Assembly (NCBI RefSeq): GCF_014648275.1
Contig: NZ_BMQU01000030.1
Span: 1-32,660 of the forward strand
Length of the DNA: 32,660 nucleotides
Direction: 5' to 3'
DNA from: Pseudomonas laurentiana
GTDB lineage: Bacteria; Pseudomonadota; Gammaproteobacteria; Pseudomonadales; Pseudomonadaceae
Part shown: positions 7,275-16,120 of the stretch, one piece after another
Layout of the letters: the number at the start of each line of letters is the position of its first letter
Numbering within the stretch: position 1 is the first letter of the stretch
Position numbers and translations under genes: made by a program
Notes under the pieces: generated by a model
What the model saw: the letters and a program-made list of their open reading frames with translations, nothing else
The model's database searches: none
Told to the model about the DNA's origin: nothing

Positions 7275-7967
7275 TCAATCTTTTCGCTGCTTGCTCAGGT
7301 AGTTCTTCATCGTTACGGCGGCTTTGTTCAGGTGTTTCTGCAGAATACTGACGGCCTCTTCGACGGCCTTGTCATTGGCAGCATCCACCAACCCACGATG
7401 GTCGTCCTGAGTCAGCTTGCCCAGCCCCATGGAAGAAAGGTGGAATCGCAGAAAACGTTCTTCTTCATTGAGTTCGTTTTCGATAAGGCGAAGCAGTTTC
7501 TGGTTGGGTGCCTTGCGATAAAGAGACATATGAAACAGACGGTTCAGGCGACCGATCTCTGCATACCGGGTTTCGGTTTCCAGCAGTTCGATGTAGCTGC
7601 GGGCCTGCGCGATGTCATCGGCATCGAGCAGCGGGATAGACTGACGCAATGCCTCAGTCTCCAGAATGACCCTCAGTGCATAGGTGTCCACTGCGTCCTC
7701 GCCGATCAACGGTGCAACCACTGCGCCTTTGTGGGCCTCCACCTGCAACAATGACTGGGCTTCCAATTGGCGTAATGCTTCACGAACGGGCATGCGGCTG
7801 ACGCCGAACAAGGTCGCCAGTTCCTGTTGACGCAAGGCTACGCCGGGGGCGAGCCGACCTTCGATGATCGCGTTTCGCAACCGTTCTTCGATCACACTGC
7901 GAGCAAGATGCGGCGGAACCTGCTCGCCGCCGAGTATTTCACTCAAGAGTTTGGACTTTTCGGCCAC
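7275..7967 (-). CDS. GntR-family transcriptional regulator (FCD/FadR type)
   Basis: An N-terminal winged helix (VIEERLRNAIIEGRLAPGVALRQQELATLFGVSRMPVREALRQLEAQSLL) is followed by a helical FCD ligand domain with the typical LRVILETEALR and DDHRGLVDA stretches, whose conserved Asp/His residues usually bind a metal and a small carboxylate. The frame is open up to a TTG at 8015, but that codon sits at the predicted transcription start and inside an operator-like palindrome. I therefore place the start at the GTG at 7967 (VAEKSKLL), preceded by AGGGTAGAG, giving about 230 residues. The ligand is unknown. Possible targets are itself and the thioesterase-like gene behind it. Confidence 0.85.
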   Translation of the reverse strand: MAEKSKLLSEILGGEQVPPHLARSVIEERLRNAIIEGRLAPGVALRQQELATLFGVSRMPVREALRQLEAQSLLQVEAHKGAVVAPLIGEDAVDTYALRVILETEALRQSIPLLDADDIAQARSYIELLETETRYAEIGRLNRLFHMSLYRKAPNQKLLRLIENELNEEERFLRFHLSSMGLGKLTQDDHRGLVDAANDKAVEEAVSILQKHLNKAAVTMKNYLSKQRKD

Positions 7968-8005
7968 GCTGACTCTACCCTGATGTCGGTGTGCTTTTTT
8001 GGATC

Positions 8006-8015
8006 TTGGATCCAA
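8006..8015. promoter_or_regulatory. Palindromic operator candidate TTGGATCCAA
   Basis: A perfect 10-base palindrome placed at the predicted transcription start of the GntR gene. A further GGATC lies beside it at 8001-8005. FCD-type GntR proteins bind short palindromes of this size, so autoregulation is likely. Confidence 0.6.
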
Positions 8016-8018
8016 TCT

Positions 8019-8047
8019 ACACTAGTGATTGAAAATTGACTTGTCAA
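8019..8047 (-). promoter_or_regulatory. Sigma-70 promoter of the GntR gene
   Basis: On the minus strand a perfect -35 box TTGACA (8042-8047) is separated by 17 bases from a -10 box TAGTGT (8019-8024). Transcription would start near 8010-8013. The -35 box is part of an inverted repeat TTGAC-TT-GTCAA (8036-8047), which may be a second regulatory site facing lapG. Confidence 0.65.
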
Positions 8048-8245
8048 ACCGGCGGTTAACCATCGCGAGAACACTTTATGCGGCCCTGCAACAAGTGTGC
8101 TTCTGCCGATTTATTGACTATCGTGAATGAAGTTTTTGCCCAAGGGAAGCGGACAGAATGCCTGTGTTTTCTGGGTAGTTGCACGGTGATAGCAGGGTGA
8201 TCTCAGTCGGCCATTGTTTTTTCATCGGGCAAGTCGCACCATCCG

Positions 8246-8968
8246 GTGTCTTCAGGTCTGCATGGGTTGTTCGCGTTGGCGAAGCGTTGGGCTTTTCATC
8301 TGATCATACGCCGGGTTGGTCTGGCTCTGCTGCTCGGCTGCATGCTGCTGGGAGGCTTGCGTGCGGACTGGGATTTCTCCCAGATCAGTCGACGGGCTCA
8401 ATCCCTGTACGGCCCCTTGGGGGCGGGGCAGGGGCGCATCGATGCCTGGCAGCAGTTGTTGGCTACGCAGAAGCAACTGAGCGAGGCCGAGCGTCTGACG
8501 GTGGTCAATCAGTTCTTCAACCGACAGCTGCGTTATGAGGAAGACATCGACCTTTGGCATGAGGTGGATTATTGGGCTACCCCGATCCAGTCGTTGATCA
8601 AGGGCGCTGGTGATTGTGAGGACTATGCGATCGCCAAGTACTTCAGCTTGCGTCGTCTCGGTATTCCCAGTGAAAAGCTGCGTATTACCTACGTCAAGGC
8701 TTTACGTCAGAACCGGGCTCATATGGTTTTGACCTATTATTCGAGCCCAGAGGCCATGCCGCTGGTACTGGATAGCCTGATTGATGCAATCCGGCCCGCC
8801 AGCCAGCGGACCGACCTGTTGCCGGTCTATGCGTTCAACGGCGAGGGACTCTGGCTGGCCGGGGCCAAGGGCAACAAGAAGGTCGGCGATACCAAGCGGT
8901 TGTCCCGCTGGCAGGATCTATTGAAGAAGATGCAGGCCGAAGGCTTTCCGGCCGAGCCGGTTTACTAA
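8246..8968 (+). CDS. lapG: LapG periplasmic cysteine protease (adhesin release)
   Basis: A 240-residue bacterial transglutaminase-like cysteine protease (BTLCP). A signal-anchor or signal peptide (IIRRVGLALLLGCMLLGGLRA) ends near residue 40. The catalytic triad is visible as Cys124 (GAGDCEDYAIAKYF), His159 (RAHMVL) and Asp176 (PLVLDS), with the same spacing as in characterised LapG proteins. The calcium-binding acidic residues surround the cysteine. LapG cuts the LapA retention module at a TAAG site when not held by LapD. The lapD gene follows after 9 bases, with a shared transcript. The GTG start lacks a clear ribosome site, so the true start may be slightly downstream. Confidence 0.95.
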   Translation: MSSGLHGLFALAKRWAFHLIIRRVGLALLLGCMLLGGLRADWDFSQISRRAQSLYGPLGAGQGRIDAWQQLLATQKQLSEAERLTVVNQFFNRQLRYEEDIDLWHEVDYWATPIQSLIKGAGDCEDYAIAKYFSLRRLGIPSEKLRITYVKALRQNRAHMVLTYYSSPEAMPLVLDSLIDAIRPASQRTDLLPVYAFNGEGLWLAGAKGNKKVGDTKRLSRWQDLLKKMQAEGFPAEPVY

Positions 8969-8977
8969 GGAGCGTAG

Positions 8978-10924
8978 ATGTCACTGTTCAAACAATTGTT
9001 GCTTGCCATCTGCCTGTTCCTGGTGGTCGCCTTCACCGGCAGCTTTATGGTTAGTCTGGAAAGCTCACGCAGTCAGTACGTCAACCAGTTGCGCTCGCAT
9101 GCGCAGGATGCGGCGACCGCGTTGGCATTGTCGCTGACACCGAACATCGATGACCCGGCAATGGTTGAGTTGATGGTCAGCTCGATTTTTGACAGTGGTT
9201 ACTATTCCAGCATCCGAGTAGTCGACCTGACCTCTGATGCCCTGTTGGTCGAGCGTCATGCTGAGCCGGAGGCTGGCAGCGTGCCACGCTGGTTCATCCG
9301 CCTGATCGGTCTGGAGGCTGCGGGCGGTGATGCGATCGTCAGCCGCGGTTGGCAGCAGGCGGCGCGTGTCGAGGTCGTCAGCCATCCGATGTTCGCTCTG
9401 GCCAAGCTATGGCAGAGTGCGCTGGGTAGCCTGGGCTGGCTGCTGCTCTGCGGTGCGTTAAGTGCATTGCTGGGCGCGATGTTGTTACGTCGCCAACTCA
9501 AGCCGTTGGACTATATGGTTGCCCAGTCCCAAGCCATTGCGCGGCGTGAGTTCCTGAGTTTGCCCGAACTGCCACGCACGCCTGAGTTGCGCCGAGTTGT
9601 CCAGGCGATGAACCAGATGGTCGAGAAACTCAAGGCGTTGTTTCTGGAGCAGACCGAGCGCAGTGAGAAGCTGCGCGTCGAGTCTTATCAGGACAGCCTC
9701 ACCGGGCTCGCCAACCGCCGCTATTTCGAGATGCAGCTCAACGCCAAGGTCAGTAACCTGGAAGAGGCGCGAGAAGGTTATCTGCTGTTGCTGAGGGTCA
9801 AGGATCTGGCGGGGCTCAACCAGCGTTTGGGTGGACAAAAGACGGATCAATTGTTGCAAGCGGTCGGGCAGCAGTTGCTGCGCGCCTGCGCCAACTACCC
9901 AGAAACCAACAACTTGGTTAGCCGCAGCCGCGGAGGCGAGTTTGCCGTGTTGGCACCGGGCATGGTGCATGCAGAGGCCATACAGTTGGCTCAAGCGCTG
10001 GAGGTCACCTTGCAGAGCCTCAGTGCGACAGGGGCGACTGATGTAAGCCCGGTGGCTTGTCTCGGCCTGGCACCTTACCAGCCGGGTGACGCCCCTCAAG
10101 CGCTATTGAAATTGGCCGATGAGGCCCTGGCCCGGGCCGAGGCCCAAGTTGAGCCGAGTTGGGTGTGTCTGGAGCAGGGGACAGCAACGCAAGCAGGCGA
10201 TACCCATCATGGCTGGCATACCTTGCTGGATGATGCGTTGAGCCAAGGCCGTTTCCAGTTGTTCTTCCAACCGGTTGTGGCTTCAGAAGACCTTGAGCGG
10301 GTACTGCACTACAAAGTGCTGTCGCGTTTGCTCGATGCGCAGGGCCAGACGGTCGCTGCCGGTCGCTTTCTGCCTTGGCTGGAGCGCTTTGGCTGGTCTG
10401 CAAGGCTCGACCTGATGATGCTGGAGCTCGTGCTCAAGCAAATGGGCGGCCATGGTTACGCACTGGCGCTGAACCTCTCGGCGGCAACCCTGGCTGATCC
10501 AAAGGCCCTGCAGCGAGTCTACGAGTTGTTGGGACAGTATCCGGCACTGGGTCAACGATTGACGCTGGAAATCGGTGAAGAGCAGCTTCCCGAACAGTCT
10601 GTGCTGGAGCAGTTGACCCGACGTCTTCACAGCCTGGGTTTCAGCTTGAGCCTGCAGCGCTTTGGCGGTCGCTTCAGCATGATCGGTAACCTCGCGCATC
10701 TAGGGTTGGCCTACCTGAAAATCGACGGCAGTTACATCCGAGCCATCGATCAGGAGCAGCACAAACGCTTGTTCATCGAGGCGATCCAGCGTGCGGCCCA
10801 CAGTATCGACTTGCCGTTGATCGCCGAGCGGGTCGAGACCGAGGGTGAACTCAACGTACTGCGTGAAATGGGTATTCAGGGTATTCAGGGGCAACTGGTC
10901 GGCGAACCGGCACCCTGGAAGTAG
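8978..10924 (+). CDS. lapD: LapD inner-membrane c-di-GMP receptor
   Basis: A 648-residue protein with a first membrane helix (6-26), a periplasmic domain (about 27-145), a second helix (150-170), a HAMP linker, a GGDEF domain and an EAL domain. Both enzyme domains are degenerate, as in known LapD: RGGEF at 318-322 and KVL at 446-448 in place of EAL. Trp125, the residue that grips LapG in studied LapD proteins, is present at the same number (SRGWQQ). When c-di-GMP binds the EAL domain, the periplasmic domain captures LapG and LapA stays on the surface. When c-di-GMP falls, LapG is freed. GGAGCG lies shortly before the ATG. Confidence 0.96.
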   Translation: MSLFKQLLLAICLFLVVAFTGSFMVSLESSRSQYVNQLRSHAQDAATALALSLTPNIDDPAMVELMVSSIFDSGYYSSIRVVDLTSDALLVERHAEPEAGSVPRWFIRLIGLEAAGGDAIVSRGWQQAARVEVVSHPMFALAKLWQSALGSLGWLLLCGALSALLGAMLLRRQLKPLDYMVAQSQAIARREFLSLPELPRTPELRRVVQAMNQMVEKLKALFLEQTERSEKLRVESYQDSLTGLANRRYFEMQLNAKVSNLEEAREGYLLLLRVKDLAGLNQRLGGQKTDQLLQAVGQQLLRACANYPETNNLVSRSRGGEFAVLAPGMVHAEAIQLAQALEVTLQSLSATGATDVSPVACLGLAPYQPGDAPQALLKLADEALARAEAQVEPSWVCLEQGTATQAGDTHHGWHTLLDDALSQGRFQLFFQPVVASEDLERVLHYKVLSRLLDAQGQTVAAGRFLPWLERFGWSARLDLMMLELVLKQMGGHGYALALNLSAATLADPKALQRVYELLGQYPALGQRLTLEIGEEQLPEQSVLEQLTRRLHSLGFSLSLQRFGGRFSMIGNLAHLGLAYLKIDGSYIRAIDQEQHKRLFIEAIQRAAHSIDLPLIAERVETEGELNVLREMGIQGIQGQLVGEPAPWK

Positions 10925-10937
10925 TACCGTGGCGTGT

Positions 10938-10962
10938 GGCGAGTATTTTAGCGGTACTCGCC
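10938..10962. terminator. Hairpin at the lapD / membrane-protein convergent junction
   Basis: GGCGAGTA (10938-10945) pairs perfectly with TACTCGCC (10955-10962) around a nine-base loop that contains the minus-strand gene's stop codon. There is no T-run. It may serve as a two-way terminator between the convergent genes. Confidence 0.4.
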
Positions 10963-11586
10963 CTCCAGCTCATCGAGTTGGTGATCAAAGCTGCGCAGGC
11001 GTGCCGACCAGGTGTACACCAGCACTTCCAGGTCCCGGTTGAGGACTGCCGCCCCCCGGCCAGCACTTTGCTGTGAATCGCACAGGTCCAGTTGATAGCG
11101 TTCACGGGCCATGGCGGTGGCCACGCTGGAGAGTTCCCGTGCGTTGTTCAACCAGTGCCAGCGAGAGTCCTGAATTTCTTGATCAAGCTCGCGGCACTGT
11201 CGTTTCAGGGCTTCCAGGCTTTGTTCCAGTGGTGTGCCTTCCAGTTCGCCCATCACCTCCTGAAAGGTTCGTCCGGGTTGCCAGTAGCTGCCCCAGAAAT
11301 AGCGGTCGAAGACGGTCTCAACGCGGCGCAGTGCCACCTTGGTGTTCCAGATCGCAACCAGGGTACGGCCTTGAGCCAATTGGCGCTTGCGCGTTTTCAA
11401 CTGCTGCCAGGAGGTCCAGGCCAGTGATGTCAGTGCCATTGCGGCGATCACGGCAGCAGCGCCGAACAGGAACAGTTCGGCTTGTGCCAGCTCGTAGACC
11501 TGCCGTATGCCATAGAAGTAGCCGGCGGTGAGCAGGACCAAGGCGGTGACTGCACACCAAAAGCCGGGTGCATAGGGATCTTTCAT
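10948..11586 (-). CDS. Conserved hypothetical two-helix membrane protein
   Basis: A 212-residue protein with two hydrophobic segments near the N-terminus (FWCAVTALVLLTAGYFYGI at about 9-27 and LFLFGAAAVIAAMALTSLAW at 38-57), followed by a basic stretch (KTRKRQLAQGR) and a long charged helical region with coiled-coil character. I do not recognise the family. The topology suggests a membrane anchor with a cytoplasmic helical domain. It is the last of three minus-strand genes (deacylase, DUF2789, this one) spaced about 60 bases apart, and convergent with lapD. GGGGA precedes the ATG by about 9 bases. Nothing in the sequence ties it to the Lap system. Confidence 0.75.
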   Translation of the reverse strand: MKDPYAPGFWCAVTALVLLTAGYFYGIRQVYELAQAELFLFGAAAVIAAMALTSLAWTSWQQLKTRKRQLAQGRTLVAIWNTKVALRRVETVFDRYFWGSYWQPGRTFQEVMGELEGTPLEQSLEALKRQCRELDQEIQDSRWHWLNNARELSSVATAMARERYQLDLCDSQQSAGRGAAVLNRDLEVLVYTWSARLRSFDHQLDELEGEYR

Positions 11587-11649
11587 TGCTGCTGTCCCCT
11601 TGTTGTTTTTTTGAGCATAGCAACGCCACTCGCCGATATCCGTTGCCGC

Positions 11650-11889
11650 TCAGCGCATTTTTCGCAGTGCCAGACTGAGCTGGTCGATCACTTCGGCCCA
11701 GTCGGCGTCCTCAAGGATTTCATCGCGCAGAAAGGCTCGCTGCGACGGGGTCCAGAACAGTGCATCGGCGAGCTCCATATCGGATTTCAAGGGGGAGTGG
11801 CTGGTGATGAACTGATCAATGCTCAGCGCATCGTCAGCCAGGCCCAATTGTTTGAACAGGGATGGAAGACTATGAGTAGGTGATTCCAT
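11650..11889 (-). CDS. DUF2789 family protein
   Basis: A 79-residue acidic helical protein (SLPSLFKQLGLADDALSIDQFITSHSPLKSDMELADALFWTPSQRAFLRDEILEDADWAEVIDQLSLALR). It matches the small DUF2789 family, common in Pseudomonas and of unknown function. It has no signal peptide or membrane segment. AGGAG stands 6 bases before the ATG, a strong site. It sits 62 bases after the YbaK-type gene and 63 bases before the membrane protein, suggesting one transcript. Confidence 0.85.
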   Translation of the reverse strand: MESPTHSLPSLFKQLGLADDALSIDQFITSHSPLKSDMELADALFWTPSQRAFLRDEILEDADWAEVIDQLSLALRKMR

Positions 11890-11951
11890 GGTTCACTCCT
11901 TGGGCCAGGCAGGTTGAGGACAGCGCCCACCTGGCGGTGGTTTGGAGATCA

Positions 11952-12410
11952 TCAGCAGACCTCGCGCACTTCAGCTTTAGGCACCAGTTTCAGGTACTGG
12001 TCCATGCTCATGTGAACCAGATAATCGTGATTGCCTGCCTCCAGATAGATGTCGCCCTGACGGGTTAAGGTCGGGTCGAGCAGCATTTTTATTTCGTAGG
12101 CATCGCCCAGCGCTGGAATAGCGCCGCGCTCACAGTCGCCGAACAAGTGCGGCAGACCGCTTTCGCGGGTCAATTGCCATGGGCCGGTGGCGCGCACCTT
12201 GCTCATGTCCAAATGGCGGTTGGCCGGTAGTACCGCCATCAGGTAGTGCCCGTGACGGTCGTCAAGCATGACGGATTTGGCCACCCGTTCGGCGGGAACA
12301 CCTGCACTGCGCGCCGATTCAAGGCTGGTCGCTGAGTGTGGGTGAGGAACGATGTCGTAATCGCAGCCGGCCTTGTCCAGGCGCTGCTGCACGGTTTTTG
12401 CCATACGCAT
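11952..12410 (-). CDS. YbaK/EbsC (ProX-type) aminoacyl-tRNA deacylase-like protein
   Basis: A 152-residue YbaK/aa-tRNA-editing domain protein: SATSLESARSAGVPAERVAKSVMLDDRHGHYLMAVLPANRHLDMSKV, then the GDCERGAIPALGD segment that lines the pocket. Free-standing members hydrolyse mischarged tRNAs such as Ala-tRNA(Pro) or Cys-tRNA(Pro). The substrate here is not fixed by sequence. The frame stays open to 12575, but the start at 12410 is preferred because GGAGG lies 6 bases before that ATG and homology begins there. The gene is divergent from nfeD, with 139 bases between the two starts. Confidence 0.85.
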   Translation of the reverse strand: MRMAKTVQQRLDKAGCDYDIVPHPHSATSLESARSAGVPAERVAKSVMLDDRHGHYLMAVLPANRHLDMSKVRATGPWQLTRESGLPHLFGDCERGAIPALGDAYEIKMLLDPTLTRQGDIYLEAGNHDYLVHMSMDQYLKLVPKAEVREVC

Positions 12411-12549
12411 GATGCACCTCCAGGCCCGGTCCAGGCGTATGTGCCAATACAGGCCTTGGTTAGTTTGTCCCCCTGAGGAAAGTTTAGGCGGTGCTGTTGT
12501 GGGTTGCCGGACTAAACTTAAGCAACACATACAAACCAGGTGTGACCCG

Positions 12550-13917
12550 GTGAACGCTCGCCGTTGGTGGCGCATGCTCCTGCTGCTGATAGTCGTCGTG
12601 ATGTCGACCAGTCAGGCTGCGTCCGATAGCCCGGTGCTGCTCTTGCGTGTGGATGATGCCATTGGTCCGGCGTCTGCCGACTATCTGGTGCGTGGGCTGG
12701 CCCAGGCTCAGGCAATGAACGCGCAACTGGTCGTGATTGAACTGGATACTCCGGGCGGCCTGGACATTTCAATGCGCACCATTATCAAGGCAATACTCGC
12801 CAGCCCGGTTCCGGTGGCCACCTTTGTTTCGCCCAGTGGGGCGCGTGCGGCCAGCGCGGGAACCTACATCTTGTACGCCAGCCATGTTGCGGCAATGGCC
12901 CCTGGAACCAATCTTGGTGCTGCCACACCGGTGCAGATTGGCGGTGCACCTGGTGCGCCCCCTGCCGCCCCCAGTGGTGACAAGAAGGCGCCCGTCGATG
13001 CGGGTGACACGCTGCTGCACAAACAGATCAATGATGCCGCCGCTTACATTCGCAGCCTGGCGCAATTGCGTGGGCGGAATGTCGAATGGGCGGAAAAGGC
13101 TGTCCGTGATGCGGTCAGCTTGCCGGCCAGCGAAGCGTTACGGCTAAAGGTAATCGATCAAGTGGCGGTTGATGTGCCAGACCTGTTGCGCCAGCTCGAT
13201 GGCAAGCGCCTTGAGGCGGCAGGCCAGGCTGTTCTGTTGCAGACCACTCTGGCGCCGATGGTTGAGCGCAAACCTGACTGGCGTACCCGACTGTTGGCGG
13301 TCATCACCAGCCCCAGTGTCGCCCTGATGCTGATCACCGTCGGTGTCTACGGGCTGATGTTCGAGTTCATGAACCCGGGCACCGGTGTGGGGGGTGTGGT
13401 GGGTGGTATTTGCCTGCTGTTGGGTTTGTACGCATTGCAGTTATTGCCGGTGAACTATGCCGGGGTTGGCCTGATCATGCTGGGGCTGGCGTTCATGATC
13501 GCTGAGGCGTTCTTGCCTAGCTTTGGCGTTATTGGCTTCGGAGGAATTGCCGCATTTGTGGCGGGTGCTGTCATTCTGATGGATACCGATGTGCCCGGTT
13601 TTGGTATCCCCTTGCCTCTGATACTGGGTTTGGCGCTGTTCGCGGCGTTGTTGTTGAGCGGGCTGATCGGTATGGCACTCAAGGCCCGCAGGCGGGCGCT
13701 GGTCAGTGGTGATGCGGGGCTGGTCGGTAGCGTTGTGAGGGTCATTGAGGTGCAGGCCGAGGACCCTTGCATGGGCTGGGTACAGGCTCAGGGCGAACAG
13801 TGGCAGGCGCAATGCCAGACCCCTTTGTATGCAGGTCAACGGGTTCGGGTGGTGGCACGCAATGGTGTGCTACTGGACGTTAGTGCTGCCGCCGAACAAC
13901 CGGCGCAAGGAGACTGA
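12550..13917 (+). CDS. nfeD: NfeD-type membrane serine protease (ClpP class)
   Basis: About 455 residues from the GTG at 12550 (AGGTG upstream). A signal peptide ([15 protein letters not shown]) leads into a ClpP-like Ser-Lys protease domain with Ser102 in [10 protein letters not shown] and a candidate general base Lys158 in [10 protein letters not shown]. Then come several membrane helices (about 250-390) and a C-terminal OB-fold NfeD domain. The layout matches the long NfeD1b form. Such proteases cut the hydrophobic C-terminus of a partner stomatin, and the next gene, two bases downstream, is exactly that partner. The reading frame continues upstream to 12373, but that part overlaps the divergent gene and lacks homology. 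Confidence 0.9.
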   Translation: MNARRWWRMLLLLIVVVMSTSQAASDSPVLLLRVDDAIGPASADYLVRGLAQAQAMNAQLVVIELDTPGGLDISMRTIIKAILASPVPVATFVSPSGARAASAGTYILYASHVAAMAPGTNLGAATPVQIGGAPGAPPAAPSGDKKAPVDAGDTLLHKQINDAAAYIRSLAQLRGRNVEWAEKAVRDAVSLPASEALRLKVIDQVAVDVPDLLRQLDGKRLEAAGQAVLLQTTLAPMVERKPDWRTRLLAVITSPSVALMLITVGVYGLMFEFMNPGTGVGGVVGGICLLLGLYALQLLPVNYAGVGLIMLGLAFMIAEAFLPSFGVIGFGGIAAFVAGAVILMDTDVPGFGIPLPLILGLALFAALLLSGLIGMALKARRRALVSGDAGLVGSVVRVIEVQAEDPCMGWVQAQGEQWQAQCQTPLYAGQRVRVVARNGVLLDVSAAAEQPAQGD

Positions 13918-13919
13918 GT

Positions 13920-14669
13920 ATGTTCCTGCCACTGGGTTTTGCTGCGCTGTTTGGGCTGATCATGCTGTTATTGTTCTCAGCCTTTCGCATCTTGCGTGAG
14001 TACGAGCGTGGCGTCGTCTTTCAGTTGGGTCGCTTCTGGCAGGTCAAGGGCCCAGGGCTGATTCTGCTGATTCCGGGCGTGCAACAGATGGTCAGGGTTG
14101 ATCTGAGGACCGTCGTCCATGACGTACCGCCACAAGATGTGATCACCCGCGACAACGTCTCGGTCAAGGTCAATGCGGTGCTTTACTTCCGTGTTCTGGA
14201 TGCGCAAAAGGCAATCATTCAGGTCGAGGATTACTTCGCCGCGACCAGCCAGTTGGCCCAGACCACCCTGCGTGCGGTACTGGGTAAACATGAACTGGAT
14301 GAATTGCTGGCTGAACGAGAACGACTCAATCTGGACATCCGCCAGGTCCTTGATGCCCAGACCGATGCCTGGGGCATCAAGGTGGCGAACGTCGAGATCA
14401 AACATGTCGACCTGAATGAGTCGATGATTCGCGCCATTGCCCGTCAAGCTGAAGCCGAACGTGAGCGGCGGGCCAAGGTGATTCACGCCGAGGGCGAGTT
14501 ACAGGCGTCGGAAAAACTCATGCAGGCTGCCGAGATGCTGGGGCGCCAGTCCGGCGCCATGCAACTGCGCTACATGCAGACATTGGGCAGCATTGCCGGG
14601 GACAAATCATCGACCATCGTCTTTCCGCTGCCGTTGGAGCTGTTCAAGGGGATGATGGATAAGACCTGA
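13920..14669 (+). CDS. Slipin (stomatin/SPFH-domain membrane protein)
   Basis: 249 residues: one N-terminal membrane helix ([22 protein letters not shown]), then an SPFH/band-7 domain ([38 protein letters not shown], and [20 protein letters not shown]), and a charged coiled region ([26 protein letters not shown]). This is typical of bacterial slipins, which form oligomeric rings at the inner membrane and organise membrane domains. AAGGAG stands 7 bases before the ATG. The pairing with nfeD is a very widely conserved two-gene unit. The gene ends 5 bases from the convergent efflux gene. Confidence 0.93.
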   Translation: MFLPLGFAALFGLIMLLLFSAFRILREYERGVVFQLGRFWQVKGPGLILLIPGVQQMVRVDLRTVVHDVPPQDVITRDNVSVKVNAVLYFRVLDAQKAIIQVEDYFAATSQLAQTTLRAVLGKHELDELLAERERLNLDIRQVLDAQTDAWGIKVANVEIKHVDLNESMIRAIARQAEAERERRAKVIHAEGELQASEKLMQAAEMLGRQSGAMQLRYMQTLGSIAGDKSSTIVFPLPLELFKGMMDKT

Positions 14670-14674
14670 TGGCA

Positions 14675-16120
14675 TCAGTGTACCGTCGAAGGTTGCGCGG
14701 CTTTTGCGTCGCCAGCGCTTTCCCAGCCGCCACCCAACGCAAGGAACAACCCGATTTGTCCTTGGACGACCTGGGTATTGGCTGCGGCCAGTTGCGCACG
14801 CATATCGGTGTAAGTGCGGGTCGCCTGCAAGTCGGCAAGGAATGAAGCGCGACCGGCCTGATAGAAGCGATGTGTTTGATCGGCGGCCAACTGCGCCGAG
14901 CGCTCAGCCTCAGCCAGGGCATCACGCCGCTCCAGCAGTGCGCTGTATTGGGCAAGGCTGGTCTGGGTTTCGCGGATGGCGTTCAGTACTACGCCGTCAA
15001 AGCGTGCCAGGGCGGCCTGGGTCGAGGCCTCGGCTTCGCGAATGCGTGCCCGAGTACCATTGGTTGGTACGTTCCAGGTCAGCAGCGGGCCAAACCCCCA
15101 GCGATTGGTTGCCGGTGTGCCGAGGTTTTCCAGAATGCCGATGGTGCCAACTTGAGCACCAATGCTGATGTCTGGATACAACTGGCCGGTAGCGACCCCG
15201 ATAGTAGCAGTGGCGGCGGCAAGGGCACGCTCTGCCTGGCGGACATCCGGGCGTCGCTTGAGCAGCGCGGCGCCGTCACCTACTGGCAACAACTGGGCAA
15301 TATGGGGCAGTTCGGCACAGGTCGCAGTGCCGGCCGGTAATTGATCGACGGGCTTGGCCAGCAGCATTGACAGGGTAAACAGGCCGGCTTCGCGTGCCGC
15401 TTCATAGCGCGGCAGTTCAGCGCGAAGGGATTTGAACTGGGTCTGTGAGCGAGTGACCTGGGTTTCGTCGCCCCGTCCGGCATCGCGCAGGCGCTGGGTC
15501 AGGCTCAGGCTTTGCTCTTGCAGGTTCAGTGAGGTTTGGGCGATGTGCAGCTCTTCGTTGGCTGCACACACTTGGGTGTAGGCGCGCACAACATCGGCGA
15601 CCACCGTGATTCGGGCAGTGTCAGCAGCGGCCTGTGTTGCATCGGCATTGGCCTGGGCGGCTTCTACACCGCGCTTGAGGGTGCCCCACAGGTCGAACTG
15701 ATAGGATGCGCTGAGAATCGCTTCGCCAATATTGGCCACGGGCACTTTTTCCGGCAGCAGGAACGCCTCGCCGGATTCCTGCAGGCGCTGGGCGCCGAGT
15801 TTCGTTCCCGCGTGAAAGCCGCCCTGGGCTTGTGCTTCCTCGACCTGGGCGCGGGCACGAGCGATATTAGCGGCAGCCACTCGCAGCTCGGTATTGGCAG
15901 CCAAGGCGTCACGTACCAAGTGGTCAAGGCGATCATCACGATACAACTGCCACCAGTTGCCGGGCACTGGCGCGGAAACCACGCTGTCGGCATCGCTGCG
16001 CAGCGTACCCTGTAGGTCACTGCGATTGATCGCCGCGTCCTTGGGTAAGTGGTAATCCGGGCCGACCATCTGACAGGCCGACAGCACCAGGCTGATGCTC
16101 AGCATTGCCACCCGCTTCAT
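14675..16120 (-). CDS. Outer-membrane efflux lipoprotein (NodT/OprM family)
   Basis: 481 residues with a lipoprotein signal (LSISLVLSACQMVGPDY, lipidated Cys16) and two outer-membrane efflux (OEP) repeats rich in long helices (NTELRVAAANIARARAQVEEAQAQ). The family forms a trimeric channel through the outer membrane that docks onto a periplasmic adaptor. Its start overlaps the adaptor stop by four bases, making it the last gene of the MarR-FUSC-DUF1656-HlyD-OMF operon. It would complete a path from the FUSC pump to the outside. Substrates are probably aromatic acids or similar amphiphiles, judged from the partners rather than from this protein. Confidence 0.92.
   Translation of the reverse strand: MKRVAMLSISLVLSACQMVGPDYHLPKDAAINRSDLQGTLRSDADSVVSAPVPGNWWQLYRDDRLDHLVRDALAANTELRVAAANIARARAQVEEAQAQGGFHAGTKLGAQRLQESGEAFLLPEKVPVANIGEAILSASYQFDLWGTLKRGVEAAQANADATQAAADTARITVVADVVRAYTQVCAANEELHIAQTSLNLQEQSLSLTQRLRDAGRGDETQVTRSQTQFKSLRAELPRYEAAREAGLFTLSMLLAKPVDQLPAGTATCAELPHIAQLLPVGDGAALLKRRPDVRQAERALAAATATIGVATGQLYPDISIGAQVGTIGILENLGTPATNRWGFGPLLTWNVPTNGTRARIREAEASTQAALARFDGVVLNAIRETQTSLAQYSALLERRDALAEAERSAQLAADQTHRFYQAGRASFLADLQATRTYTDMRAQLAAANTQVVQGQIGLFLALGGGWESAGDAKAAQPSTVH

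Noticed and set aside
12411-12575. Upstream extension of the YbaK-type gene
   Set aside because: The extra 55 residues have no homology, and a strong GGAGG site marks the ATG at 12410. The extension would also run into the divergent nfeD start.
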